This document shows, one piece after another, positions 1 through 11,440 of a stretch of DNA of 64,000 nucleotides. A program made the position numbers and the translations under genes. How positions within the stretch are numbered: the first letter of the stretch is position 1; each line of letters begins with the position of its first letter. The notes under the pieces are model-generated. The model did no database searches. It had not been told where the DNA came from and saw only the letters and a program-made list of their open reading frames with translations. Origin of the DNA: Rhizoctonia solani (Eukaryota; Basidiomycota; Agaricomycetes; Cantharellales; Ceratobasidiaceae); assembly GCF_016906535.1 (NCBI RefSeq), contig NC_057375.1, positions 1 to 64,000 on the forward strand, in the 5' to 3' direction.

Positions 1-84
1 AACCTAACTAACCTAACCTAACCTAACCTAACCTAACCTAACCTAACCTAACCTAACCTAACCTAACCTAACCTAACCTAACCT
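1..84. repeat. Telomeric repeat tract, (CCTAA)n
   Basis: About sixteen uninterrupted copies of the pentamer CCTAA (TTAGG on the other strand), with one variant near base 9. The C-rich strand runs 5'->3' into the chromosome, as expected for a left chromosome end. The unit is five bases, not the six-base TTAGGG usual in filamentous fungi. The tract stops abruptly at base 84 and coding-like sequence follows at once, with no subtelomeric spacer. Confidence 0.9.
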
Positions 85-3000
85 GACTTCTAAACCAAAG
101 GTCAAGTCTGCGCAGGGAGCTCCAACCAAAGCCGAGATGCAAGCAGCTTATGCCTACTACCTTGAGGAGTACTGCCATGGCATTGGTTTGTTGGATGAGT
201 CTGAGCTTCCTGTTCTTGAATCTGGAATTGCTGGTCTGCATAACTTGGCAGAAGGAAGCCATGACATTGGTGTTGCGCATCTCATGTCATTCTCAGCCAA
301 ACACCTGTGGAATCTCTTGGGCTTACCTGGAGCAAATCAATTCCCATTTGCAGAACCTGGTGCCAACAACACTCTGAACAGCTCTACATCTCAGCACAAA
401 ACCCGTGCCGTACCATTTTGGCATCAGCTAGTAGGGACACTCAAGATTTTGGAAGGTGCATTCACACAGAGAACAGGGACTTGTGCTCAACCAGCTTTAC
501 TATGTGACAATGTTGGACTTGGGAAGACAGTCCAAATCATTGGTGTTATTAGCATGCTGGAGCACTACTACAAACAGCAGGAGCTTCCAGTTGAACAGCA
601 TCTTGCGCCGCCTGCATTTACAAAGGGTAAGCTTTTACTTGCAATATATTTGGTACCTGCTTGAGCTAAATGCTTTCTTTCATAGATAATGGAACACCCT
701 ACTTTGGTGGTGAAAAGAGTATCCCTAACCTACCATCAATTGTAATTGCTCCTTGTACGCTTGGAAACCAATGGGTTGAACAATGGAACAAATTCACTCA
801 GCTTGGCAGTTTTGTTGTCATTCGTTACACTGTTGACAATGGACCCCTGGAGACCTTTTTCAGTGATCCCAAAGGGCCATACAAGACAGCAGCTGGGCAA
901 AACTTGGAGCATGCAGGGCAAGTGATTATTATAGCAGACCTTTCGGTAAGTATATTTAAATGGTGCCAAAGTTTAGATAACAAAACAGTTATGACTATTT
1001 TTCAAGGCAATCTCTAAGGAGGCTAAACAATGCTTGCAACCACCCCCAGAGCTGAAAGGCAAGGATGCCAAGGAGCACGAGGCTAAGGGAGAGGCACCTG
1101 CATTGAAAATTGGTGTCAATGCTGCAGGCTCCTTGTTTGGTATGCGCTTCCGGGTAGCAGCAATTGATGAGATACACAACCTCCGGAACAGTAGTCATAG
1201 TCAACAAGGGGTCCAGTTCATTAGCGAGTCTTCATGCTTGGTCATTGGTGCAACAGCCACACCTTTATTTACCGCACTCAAGGTGAGAAGCAGATATTTT
1301 TTGTCTATAAGTCTTTTTGTTATTGACCATACGCGCCATCTATATGTAACAGTGTTTGTTTGCCCTTGCACAAAATCTACGCTACCAGCCACTACTTGGT
1401 GACAAGGGCCTCCAGGTTTGGAACGAAGTGCAAGAAATGCTGGTGGACGGCAGCAAAAATTGGCAACTCAACAGCAAAGCAATTGTGGAAGCAACTATTG
1501 AGAAAGAAGTGAAAGAAGTGTTATCATTGGCCAAAATCAGCTCCCAAGATCCTCGTGCTACTAAAATCAAGGATGACGTTCGGGCTAAATACAAGAATGA
1601 GGACCAGCAAAGTATTCTCCGCATGATCCATTTATCCAAACAACCAGTCAACATCCTGCGTTTGATTCTTTATCCCATCATGATCTGTCGTACAAGTGAG
1701 TTGCTGGACTTTGCAGGAAAAAGAATTTTGGATCTTCCGTTTGTTCAAAAGTTCATTGCTTGGTCCCCAATGAACAAAGAGGAGAAGGAAATGCAACATT
1801 TGATTAATCAGGAGCATACCCGACAGAAAACCACAAAGTAAGTATCTTCATTTCTGCTACTATCTACAACTGCTGTTTTTTGTTCAGTATACATGTGTGA
1901 TGACTGATAGCATTACCTGTCCATCATAGGAAGAAACAGGCAAACAAGCAAAGAGCTAAAAAGAAGGGGAAGCAAATGCAAGAAACCGCCAGTGAAGAAC
2001 AGGAGGAACAAGATGGGCTAGACTCTGAGGGACAAGTGGAACGCAATGATTGCAAGAATATTAGGTGGCATGTGAGTCAATTCTAACAATGGGGCGCAAC
2101 AAGTGTGACAAGTGCTAACCATGTCGAAAAGAATTTTCTCATTGATCAAAAGTTTGCTGGCATGTTGGCTAAATTGGGAGAGCTGCGCTTCTAAGAAGAG
2201 AGCTTAGAGCTTGAGCGCGGCACTCTGACCAACCATATCACTGACAATTGGACTGCGGAAAATCTTCACCAAATGATATCAACCAGAATGGAATGCGTAT
2301 ACAATCTGGTGATGTGGTTCTGGGATGGTAATCCACCGCCAATGGTTCTTTTAGAGGATGGTACTGTGGATAAGACAAGAGCTGTTTGGGAGCCTTTACC
2401 AAGTGAAAAACCTCAAAAGTTCTTGATTTATGTGGAGTTCCACCAGCATCAAGCGTTGCTTGCAAAGGCGAGTATCTTTACATCTAGCTAATGATCTCAG
2501 ACTCCATAACTGATGATTTGAATTTGGTCAGATGTTTACTCTGAAGGGCAGAGGATTTGTCTCATATGATGGGTCCATGGCTACCAACCATTGCCAACAA
2601 TCAGTTGAGAAATTTGCAAATGACCCAAACTGCCGGATTATGATCATCAGCAATGTTGGCTCAGCTGGGCTAAACTTGGTCCAAGCCTCAGTTGTAATCA
2701 TTGTGGTATGTGCAAATCATTACTTGAAATACCCTATGATATCTTCTGACATAAGTAATGACTGGCAGAGCAGCGTTTGGTCAGGGCTTGAACTCAACCA
2801 GATCATGGGCCGGGTTGATCGCCCTGGGCAAGAGCAGGATACGGTTGTCTACAATATCATGGCACCAGAAGGCATAGACTTGGCGCTCAATGTTTATGCT
2901 GACAGTAAGGCACAGCTGTCTGACCATTTTCTAAACTTGCGCAGAACCTTGCAAGATGTCTATACCAACATAGCCAACCCTCACTCAGACAGTCAAGATG

Positions 3001-4272
3001 AGTCTGACTCTGAGGGTAATGATCTGGTAGACTCTGGGCACACAGTAGTAGCCTCAGAATCTAAAGTAGGAAGCCGCAAGCGCAAAAACAACAGCAGCAC
3101 AGATACAAAGGATGCCAGCCAAGCTCCAAAGCGCACCAAAGTCAAGACCTCCACGTCCAACTTGGGGCACAGAACAACACCTGTCACTGCAGCTGACCCT
3201 GCACTGGAACAGACCAAAACAGTCACCCCTGATTCTGGTCTGACTGGAAACTCTTTAAGCGCTATGGTAAGTGTTTGTATGTCAGCTTCTTTTCTGAGCA
3301 CTAATCAGCATATTCCAGTCATTAATATCAATAGTTAGTGCAATATTGTAGTAAAGCACAGTGGGTCTTTGATCCTGATCACCTTGCCATGTAGCCTCAT
3401 GCTATTGATAACTTGCCAAATAATGGTTAGTCATCTTAGGATATGTTGATCCGCAATGTTATTAATTAAGTATGTTCATTGATTTACATAGATTCATGTG
3501 TGGATGCTCTCCTTCCCCCCCAAGGGTCTTCTGTACAAAGTGGCACAACAGCACAAGGTCAAACAAGTAAGTAATTATTGCCTCTTAAACAAGCTATATA
3601 AGAAAGAACATATATTGAGAAACTTGCCAAGACATAACCAACTCCCACCGCAATCCAAACAGTCTTGCCACAATAACAAGTACCCAGCAAAAAGGTAAAG
3701 ACAAGGTCAAGATAGCCAAGCTTGTTCAGTCATCTGGGGCTCATCAACATGCAAGTGGGATCTCACAACACGCAAGCAAACAAAAAACAATTGAATGTGA
3801 GAACGCTTTTCATACAGACTTGCTGAAAAAATTGACAATGTGATGTCTTGTAGCCTTAGGATCTATTCAAGCCAAAATACGCTTGGCTTCATCTTCTGTA
3901 GATCAGTCTGTCAGAAACGTAGCTGCTAAAGACTGCTCAGCAGAACAGAGCTACAGTCAACAAGTGACAACCGTTGTGCAAAGCAGAACTAGGGATGATG
4001 TCTTACCTCAAGGAATCCCTTCTCTTACAGAGAACAAGTTGTTGGGTTCTGAAAGCGCTACAGTGGGCCTACCAGACCAAACGGTATCATCAAAGCCTTC
4101 AGGTGCACTTCTGGAGCCATTGTCTCAACAACAGGGCCCATCTAGCTCAGCTGTAGGCCAAGCTCAACTTGCGCCAACTCCCTTGAGTGGAGTTTCTGTG
4201 CAAAAAAAGGTGTTCAGTCTGAAGGCTTCACGGCTCTTAGCTAATCGCCACCTTGTAAATGGCAAGAAGTAA
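85..4272 (+). pseudogene. SNF2-family DNA-dependent ATPase/helicase, 5'-truncated at the telomere
   Basis: SNF2 ATPases translocate on DNA and remodel chromatin in the nucleus. Exons can be followed at 85-626, 686-945, 1007-1282, 1353-1837, 1930-2071, 2132-2467, 2532-2705 and 2769-3266, with less certain tail exons and a last exon of about 3860-4272. Motifs appear in order: Walker A CDNVGLGKT (near 505-528), IDEIHN (near 1160-1180), GATATP (near 1250), SNVGSAGLNL (near 2650-2680) and GRVDRPGQ (near 2808-2831). The tail is rich in Ser, Gln and Thr. The reading frame is open from the first ATG (137) back into the telomere, so the real N-terminus has been lost. An in-frame TAA at 2192-2194 lies inside otherwise conserved helicase linker sequence. 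A second TAA at 2084-2086 would be removed by the 2072-2131 intron. Position resembles telomere-linked helicase genes of other fungi, but those are RecQ type. Family assignment is firm; loss of function is likely. Confidence 0.85.
2468..2531 (+). other. Non-canonical GC-AG intron in the SNF2 gene
   Basis: The helicase frame is continuous only if AAG at 2465-2467 joins ATG at 2532. This gives an intron that begins GCGAGT and ends GGTCAG. The join restores a conserved stretch (..LLAK then MFTLKGR..). All the other introns I could place in this gene use GT-AG. Confidence 0.75.
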
Positions 4273-4551
4273 TTCTACTGCCATTTATTGTCTATCTTCC
4301 TAACCGCTTCCCTGCCATGTTTTACAAGCTTGTATATTACTGTTGACTATGCTATTCTATCACAACTTATAAACTGGGTATGTTTCCATAAGGATTTCTT
4401 CTAAATTTGTTGTCCTAAACTGGTCCGTTGGGACAGGACGGATCTGGCCTGCACAGGGGAAGCTGTGCTAGGCTCTGCCAGAGCATGGACCTCATGTATC
4501 ACCTTTCCATAAGGAACAGTCCATGTAAAATAGACTTTATTACTAAAATCA

Positions 4552-5350
4552 TAATACAGTTGACTGCCACTGGGTGACTACCAGTAAGCAAGCCAATGGT
4601 TGACTACCCGTAAGGTAGAAACTGGCATCTGGAGCATCATTTAGCTGTCTGGACGTTCCAGACTCTCTGGATGCAAATAAAGACCCTAGCCAAAAGTCAA
4701 ATTTGTTAGCATCCGCCCCAACAGCCGCCAAGGACCCCCTTCCAGACTTCTGGAAGTGAGGTCAGACATGCAAGTGAGTCTAAATTATTCTAAACTGCTC
4801 AGGGTCCAGTCTTGGCAGCCATTTTGTATGCAGACCACAATTTGTACGTACCACAAACACATTGTAACACATGCATGCAACGCACAAAAATACAATAAAA
4901 TGTTGACCTTTGTAATAATGGTCTCTGGCGTCCTCAAAAATGAGGTGGTCATGTAAACGCAACCGTTGTTCCAAGGTCCCCTGTTTCCGTGGCCCCATAT
5001 ACCTTGCAAGGACCTCATCCGCGCACAAGTAGTGGGGCCAAACACGCCAGACATGTCACAGGCTACTGATTTTATTTCTTTATATACTCATATATGACAT
5101 TGGGTGACTACCCGTAAGGCAAAATCGGCAATCTAGAACAAAATTTAGAAGTCAGAGCGGTCTAGATTCTTTGGATGTAAATAGAGACCCTGGTAACAAA
5201 TCCAATTACGTTGCATCCGCTGGAAGTGACTTTGGCCTGCAAGTCTAAATTCTAAATCATGAGGATTGTCATTGAAATCTAGAGAGGGGGGTACCCCCTT
5301 TCTAGACTTCATAATGCGTTCTAAATGGCTCAGGGTCCACATCTTATACC
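4552..5350 (+). repeat. Diverged tandem duplication of about 535 bp
   Basis: Two related blocks begin near 4561 and 5096. Shared landmarks in the same order are GGTGACTACC, CCCGTAAGG, a TCTGGATG/TTTGGATG run followed by AAATA and GAGACCCT or AAGACCCT, GCATCCGC, and GCTCAGGGTCCA. Similarity looks moderate with indels. No coding potential was recognised. Its position just inside the SNF2 gene would fit a subtelomeric repeat. Confidence 0.5.
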
Positions 5351-5734
5351 TACGTGCAAATGTGTGAGTGTGATAAATGAGACTCAATGTGCGCATACAT
5401 GCTCTGGGGGGCTGCCCAGAGCTTGCAGGGCCTCTTCCAAAGGCCACCAACGCCGACGCGTGCCTGATCAAGCTGGAACAAAGTAAATATAAGTCGCCCG
5501 ATCCCTTCCACCAATAGTCCCATGCAATCACCGCGCCAGACAAGGCTCTGGTTGCAGGTTTGGGCGTGTAAGATAACAACGGCTAGGCTTTCTGATCCTA
5601 TCACAAATTGTGGTACCAAGGTAGTATAGAGCTGCTAAGGCCGATTTATATTCTACACAAATTGTGAGTTTGATTCTGAAATAATCATCACTATTTACAA
5701 AGTTTTATCTCAGGGCAAGTTACAACACCATTGT

Positions 5735-7020
5735 GTGAAGGAAATTTATGAACAAAGCAATAAACAAAAGGATACTACACCAAAGATTACAAGTATGGAG
5801 CATATTCAAACAGCTCTCAAGCAAATGAAAGAGGAGCTTAACCTTAATTTGAGTTTAGATTCAAGCATACAAGTCCCTTTGGAAGTTCAAGACATGGCAC
5901 TTCTGTCCAGTTCAAATAGAAATAGTCACAATGATATAGCCACAAGCCAAAAAGAGTTTATTCATTGACCAACATGGTTGTCTTGTTTGTTGAATGATCC
6001 TGCAACAAATGTACATCCATTTAATGATAATGTCTATCAATGCAACATTGAATGAATCTCATGTCAACAGATGTTCCTTTTCTGCTTATGTTTGCATGCA
6101 AGCTCCTGTCTTAGCCCTGGAGGATTGCACTCAGAGGAGCCTTTGTATGGCTTCTGAATTCAGCACAACTGGATCTACAAACATGCACTACTAGGAATCA
6201 ACTATACATCCTATGATATGCGCTGCTGTGCTGACTGTATCCATCCCAGCTTTGAGCAACAGTTCATTCTAGTGGAAGCTTCTGGTACCAACAGCAACCA
6301 CCCATTCTACTATGCCCAAGTTCTTGGAATATTTCATGCAAAGTCTGCATGAGTGTTCAGCTACCATTTCAAAGATTGGAGTTCTTATGGGTGTGTTGGT
6401 TGGCATATGACACATCCTGCTGTTTGGGGTGGAAGGCTAAGCAACTTGAACGCCTTTCATACTACCTTGACAACCCAGACAACACAGAGAGTTAACCTCT
6501 GTTTGACTTTATTTCTCCTTCCAAGGTGGTTTGAGAGGTACACCTTATTCCTGCATTGGAGTCAGGAACAACCTATGAGTACCTATACAGAGAGTCAAAA
6601 ATGGCACAATATATCAATGAGAAAGGTGACTGGAATTATTGGTATGTAATGAGGTACAATCTTACTCTTATTATATTTTTAAACTCTTGGTTGCAAGTCT
6701 AAATTACATTATAGGTTTGTTGAGAGAGATATGATGATATAATACCATGGCAAAGCTATTGGGCATCACAATGGTAGGCTGGAGGGAAACATGCCTACAA
6801 ACAAATCAGAGGATAATCCCAATCAGCAAATAGTATTATCAGATGAGGATGCAACCAACACCAACACTAACACCAACACCAATGTGAACAATGCTACAAA
6901 CAAAAAACTGTCAAAATTGAATTAGAAGAGGATGTTTTGGGAGATGAACCATCTGAACAGGATTGGGAGAGTGAGGGATTCAAAAGTGAAGAAGATATGG
7001 GACCTGTACAGTATGACTAT
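5735..7020 (+). pseudogene. C-terminal remnant of a Plavaka-like (CACTA-type) transposon protein
   Basis: Three pieces resemble the C-terminal part of the large Plavaka-type proteins of basidiomycetes. They are NYTSYDMRCCADCIHP followed by HPFYYAQVLGIFHAK near 6190-6350, VHLIPALESG near 6535-6565, and a short exon beginning RFVERDMMI and ending with YHGKAIGH near 6715-6770, after a GT-AG intron (about 6639-6714). The usual order of these blocks is kept. Stops interrupt the frame near 6350, within VV*EVHLIPA, and at MMI*YHG. The ORF at 5735-5968 (77 aa, Gln- and Lys-rich) may be a decayed upstream part. No terminal inverted repeats were identified. Family assignment rests on remembered motif order and needs a profile search. 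Confidence 0.55.
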
Positions 7021-8027
7021 TGAATAAGCATTTGTTTCTAGCATGTCATATGTACATAACAGTAGTAACATTCTATTCCCTTACATGATAGCCTGGAATC
7101 TACATTGTACTGTGGCATGGTGGACATTGTGCATCTATACCTTGGTAGCCAATTAATGCCATGTCAAACCTTCTATAGGTCTGTCAAACTCTTATAGCCC
7201 TGACAGAATGTACACATAGTATCAGCCACCCTTGAGAAGGCATGCACAACTGCCAAACACCTCATAATCAACGCAATATAGATAATAACTACATGGTGTT
7301 GCAAGGTGTTATCCAATTTCCTGATGCTAATGATCTGGAACTCTACTAAAACTAGAGCATCAGCTCTATGGTTGGATTTACAAGAAGGAGCACAATGGAC
7401 TTTGCTTGAATGGTTATCTTACTTGTAAAAAGGCCTGTCAACTTGCAGGAGAGCTGGATACTGAACAGTCAATTTTACACAGCTACACCATGGTCATAGT
7501 ACATTAAGTTTTTAACCTGCTTGATCCCCACATAGACCACCCTCATTCCACATTCTTGTCTTCCACCTTGCTGTTATAGATAGGGAAAATAAGCAGCAAT
7601 TAAATGTACTCTAAAAGGAAAGTAAGATACTAAAAGAGGGAGAAAGATAAAAATGGTAGCTGGTTAACTATAAAAGGTAATAATCTTATCAAGATAAATA
7701 ATAGAAGAAGTCTAAAGCTAAGGGAGTAAGAGTATATTAAAGTTACTAATTAACTTGCTAAGGGAACAAGGTACTTATCATCAGGGTGACCTCTACCAAT
7801 AACTAGTAATAGGAGTATTACTAAGTAGTAGGCAATGCAAGGTACAAGTAGAGTAGTGTATAACCTAAATATTAGTCTCTGGAGCTCATTGTAATTTTAT
7901 TGAGATCTATGCTAATTTATTTCCCTGTCTCCAATGGCTGACAAGGGGGTAAGGATGTTTTAGAAGCACCAAATACTAAGTATACTGCCAGGAAGTTTTA
8001 GCAGGGTTGCAACCAAGCTATTTCTAG
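7021..8027. other. AT-rich noncoding stretch
   Basis: No ORF with recognisable domains, no tandem repeat and no clear TE end were found. It ends at a target-site duplication (GTTCC) that opens the solo LTR at 8033. Confidence 0.4.
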
Positions 8028-8032
8028 GTTCC

Positions 8033-9537
8033 TGTTAAGAGTTGTGTAAGTACAGGAGTAAGAATGAATTACTATATACAAAATGTATATGGGAATAACC
8101 AAGAACTAGTATTAAGAATCAGAATATATGCACAGAATATATGCACAATATAGGCTAGGTTATCAGGAATAACAACTCCTAACAAATACTCTACCAACTT
8201 TCAAGTGCAGGTGGTTGGTTATGTATAGTACCTTAGACTAATGTTACTTAAGCCTAAGTGACTAAGGGTATGTATACTTAAGGTCTCTGGGATAGTACAT
8301 TAAGTAAGAGGGTTACCTGACTAATGTACAGGATTTATAGGATTTGCCTAATAAGTATAGGACTTATATATGCTTAAGTAAGACTTAAGACTTATGGGGC
8401 TTACCTAAAATAGATCTAGGATTCATGAGATATTGTAGATAAAGCTATCTACAATATAGGGGGTATGGTGGATTGAAACACTATCACTCAATCACAACAA
8501 TCCTTACAGTATCATTGCACTATACTCAATGTTGAACTCAACAACTGTGACAGTCAAGGGGCACAGGGTTGCAGTAAGTACACTAATAGGTGACCCTGTG
8601 TCTGTTGGGACTGGCCTATGGTCTTAATGTGCCAAATAACCTCCTATGCTATTTACAGTGAGTCAATCACTAAAGTACATGTGCAGATAAGCTGTTAAAG
8701 GCTTGTGTGTATATGTCAATATATAAGAGTAAAAGTAGGATGCATTAGAAGCATCTTCACAGGGTCCTTTTATACCCTGAGAAGGCACACAAACAAGTAT
8801 ATACATGATTGATACCAAGAGGGGGTACAGGAGGTACATGTGGCAACTGAAACACTTGAGGGAGCCAATACTTTGGTACATAGTAAACAAACAACAAATC
8901 CTAATATTTGCCCCAAGGCAGTATTTACCTGTGTGGGTCCTTAGATGTCCCAAGGCTAAGTGTTTCATCCTTGGAGTAAACAGTCCCAAAGGTAGGATAC
9001 TGCTGCATTGGGTACTTACAGTAAATGGGGCATAACTCTGCCAAATGTTGTCCGTTTTGGGAGTTTGACCCAGCGTTCTGGAGCGCACAAACAGGCGCAC
9101 CTAAGCGCAAGCAATTCGGCAGTGTGGGATGCCCGGGTGATGGAGAAAAGGCACATTTAGTGCGTTGGTGCTTAAGGGCTGATTAAGCGCTGGAGCACTT
9201 GCCTATGCAACAGGGGGGACCCTGAATATTTCTGTGTGTAGCCACAAGATAGAATCTTGAATAATAAATACTACAAACAAGAGAAATATTACTTGTTACT
9301 GTTTATCTACTCATCTGAATTTATATATATTTAAATGAGTGAGAAAACAGCATATATGCAAAAGGCATTGCATATTGAGGGTATTCCTGAGGTTTATAGG
9401 TTTTGTAAAGGTCACTATTGGGTAGAGGGACCTTGAAAACCTCAGTTTGCATCTTTATCTCATTTGTTTACTGTAAGATTACTAGTGTAATTAATAAAAT
9501 AAGTACAGATTAATGAAGAAATGTCATATCCATAACA
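8033..9537 (+). mobile_element. Solo LTR, family A (1,505 bp)
   Basis: Starts TGTTAAGAGTTGTG and ends CATATCCATAACA, so it has TG..CA termini. It is flanked by an exact 5-bp duplication GTTCC (8028-8032 and 9538-9542). A second full copy lies at 33440-34963 and an inverted 5' fragment at 46410-46642. No gag or pol lies between two copies in one orientation, so this is a solo LTR left by LTR-LTR recombination. The ORFs of 60-145 codons inside it are not conserved genes. Strand is nominal because no internal region shows the direction. Confidence 0.85.
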
Positions 9538-9542
9538 GTTCC

Positions 9543-10370
9543 CTGTATAGTTTGGGACTGTCCTAGAGGCTGCATGCACCAAACTTTGGAACTTTGAGGC
9601 TGCTTTAATATGTATGATACTTAGAGAAATCAATAGAAGATGTCTTCAGAGTCACACTAGGCTGAGAGAGGATGTAAAACTGAGATGCATTCAAAAAGGC
9701 CAGTTCAAGGGGCTACTTATACCCTTAGAGGCCTGTGATTACTATATACAGTAGAGTAAGGTACATGACAAGATGAATGGAGCTGAGATGTTAAGTGAGA
9801 GCCTGTCTCATAAAGCCATGCCTTATAAGAGTTAGCCTCCAGTTCTAAAAATATCCTTCCCCCCATAAAGACACTTTAGGGAAAGGCTGAAACAAGCTGT
9901 GCTCTTAGTGAGGCCCATACCTTCCTCTTAGCTACTCAGGTTAGTAGCTTGTGGAAAGCAGAGTGCTTACTTAAGAACAGCCCTTCAGCCAAACCTAAGT
10001 TATTAAGTCTTTCCTCCAAAGGACTGTTTCTGCCTTAATACTTCAAGTATTTACATGATTAAAAATAGTAGAAAATATGGGAGAAATCAAGGAGTCTTTC
10101 TATGTGCTTTACAAATAACTGTCTACACCATCTCAAAACTAAATTGTGTTTGCTTTTTTTCTTCTTCTTTACTTTGCAGTCCTTTACTATTATTTCCTAT
10201 TCCATAACAGGACTACATAAGGAGGTGAGGCATACAACTCTTTCTTGCCTGCTCCCACTATATAGGATTGCTAATTAACCTCCTGGAGCCGCTATGAAAG
10301 AGACCCAAGAGCCATCCAAAATAATTAGAATAGTGACCCAGCTACTTTACACATGTGCATATGTCCAAAC
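9543..10370. other. Noncoding stretch
   Basis: No gene, tandem repeat or recognisable element boundary was seen apart from a pyrimidine-rich run near 10150-10200. It is bounded by the TSDs of the family A and family B solo LTRs. Confidence 0.35.
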
Positions 10371-10803
10371 TGTCATGACCCGTGCCTTTGCTGGCATGTC
10401 TCCTGACCAAGCCACCTACTAATAGGATATTCCACAGTCTTTAGAAGGCTGCATTTGCTCACATATATGCAGTCAGAACTGTCATTACTCTAAGCACTCA
10501 TGACTTAGAGACTGACAGTCCACCAGGGTCACATGACCTCCCCCCCTACAGTCCTTTATCAAATACTATACTAAACTACTACGGATCTGAGGTGGGGGGG
10601 ATGACATAATCTCTTCTATAATAATATATTATTCAGACCTTGCCCAAGGGCCTTAACATTGGCCTGCAGCTAGGGGGGCAGGGGGAGTGCAACATCCCCC
10701 AGCAACATATATTATTCATATATCACTGTGCATCACATATACTATATATATCTTTGACAATGGATATATATGGTCACAACCCTTGCAGATATGGGTTATG
10801 ACA
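10371..10803 (+). mobile_element. Solo LTR, family B (433 bp)
   Basis: Begins TGTCATGACCCGTGCC and ends GATATGGGTTATGACA, flanked by exact CAAAC duplications (10366-10370 and 10804-10808). It holds G- and C-runs and a tail rich in TATATA. Other copies are at 36726-37157 (inverted) and 39139-39576. The ends form an imperfect inverted repeat (TGTCAT[G/A]ACCC), so a non-LTR DNA element is possible. The 5-bp TSD and TG..CA termini favour an LTR. Confidence 0.75.
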
Positions 10804-11049
10804 CAAACTAGGGGGGATATGCCTTGAAACACTGTATAAGGTTAAAATACTGAAAATAAAATGTGTATTTAAGTACAAATTGAACTGAAATCAAGGCCAA
10901 TATATGCTAACTTTAAATATCAATTCTCCATTGGTCTGATTTGTACAGAGGAAAGCATACCAACATTGTAGTTCTCAGGCCAAATTATACTAGAAAAAGA
11001 TGTCTATTACTGATATACTGATTTTCAAGATCTTATCACACCATAGTGA

Positions 11050-11440
11050 AATAGATAATTTAGACATATGTACCCCTTATTGACAATAGTAACTAGTGGA
11101 AACTAGGGTAATTTTATCTACTCTATCCAGATATGGGAGTGAAAGTTACTACATTTAAAAACTGGCTGTGCTATAGGACATTTTATACCTTACTTCCTTA
11201 TTGTGCTTGCAAATATACATGTCAATCTATGCAAACTAGGCTTACTATCATTTCTAAAAATTGTGGTATATTTTGTACCATATATTTATATGTAGGAGCA
11301 GTACTTACAGAGCATAGGACAAGTACTAGGAATAAGCATGGAAGTGCCAGCATTTAGTAATTACAAATAAGCACCAAAGGTTGGCAGGGTGCACCAATGC
11401 CAATATCTTGGTGGTAAATAGGTATATTAGCATGGGGACA
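11050..11440 (+). repeat. Repeat with an inverted partner at 16177-16530
   Basis: Sequence here reappears in reverse complement at 16177-16530. Shared landmarks include GATAATTTAGACATATG, GGACATTTTATAC, AGTACTTACAGAGCATAG and CCAATATCTTGGTGG. The 74-codon ORF at 11133-11357 and the 78-codon ORF on the opposite strand of the partner have matching translations. This could be a conserved small coding piece or simply shared repeat sequence. No domain was recognised. Confidence 0.6.

Noticed and set aside
1..84. TTAGG taken as evidence of an arthropod genome
   Set aside because: Intron sizes, Plavaka-like remnant, Tf2-type chromoviral elements and LRR/F-box-like genes point to a basidiomycete.
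8663..9110. 145-codon minus-strand ORF, repeated at 34076-34536
   Set aside because: It lies inside the family A LTR. The copy at 34 kb is broken differently, so conservation reflects the LTR rather than a protein.
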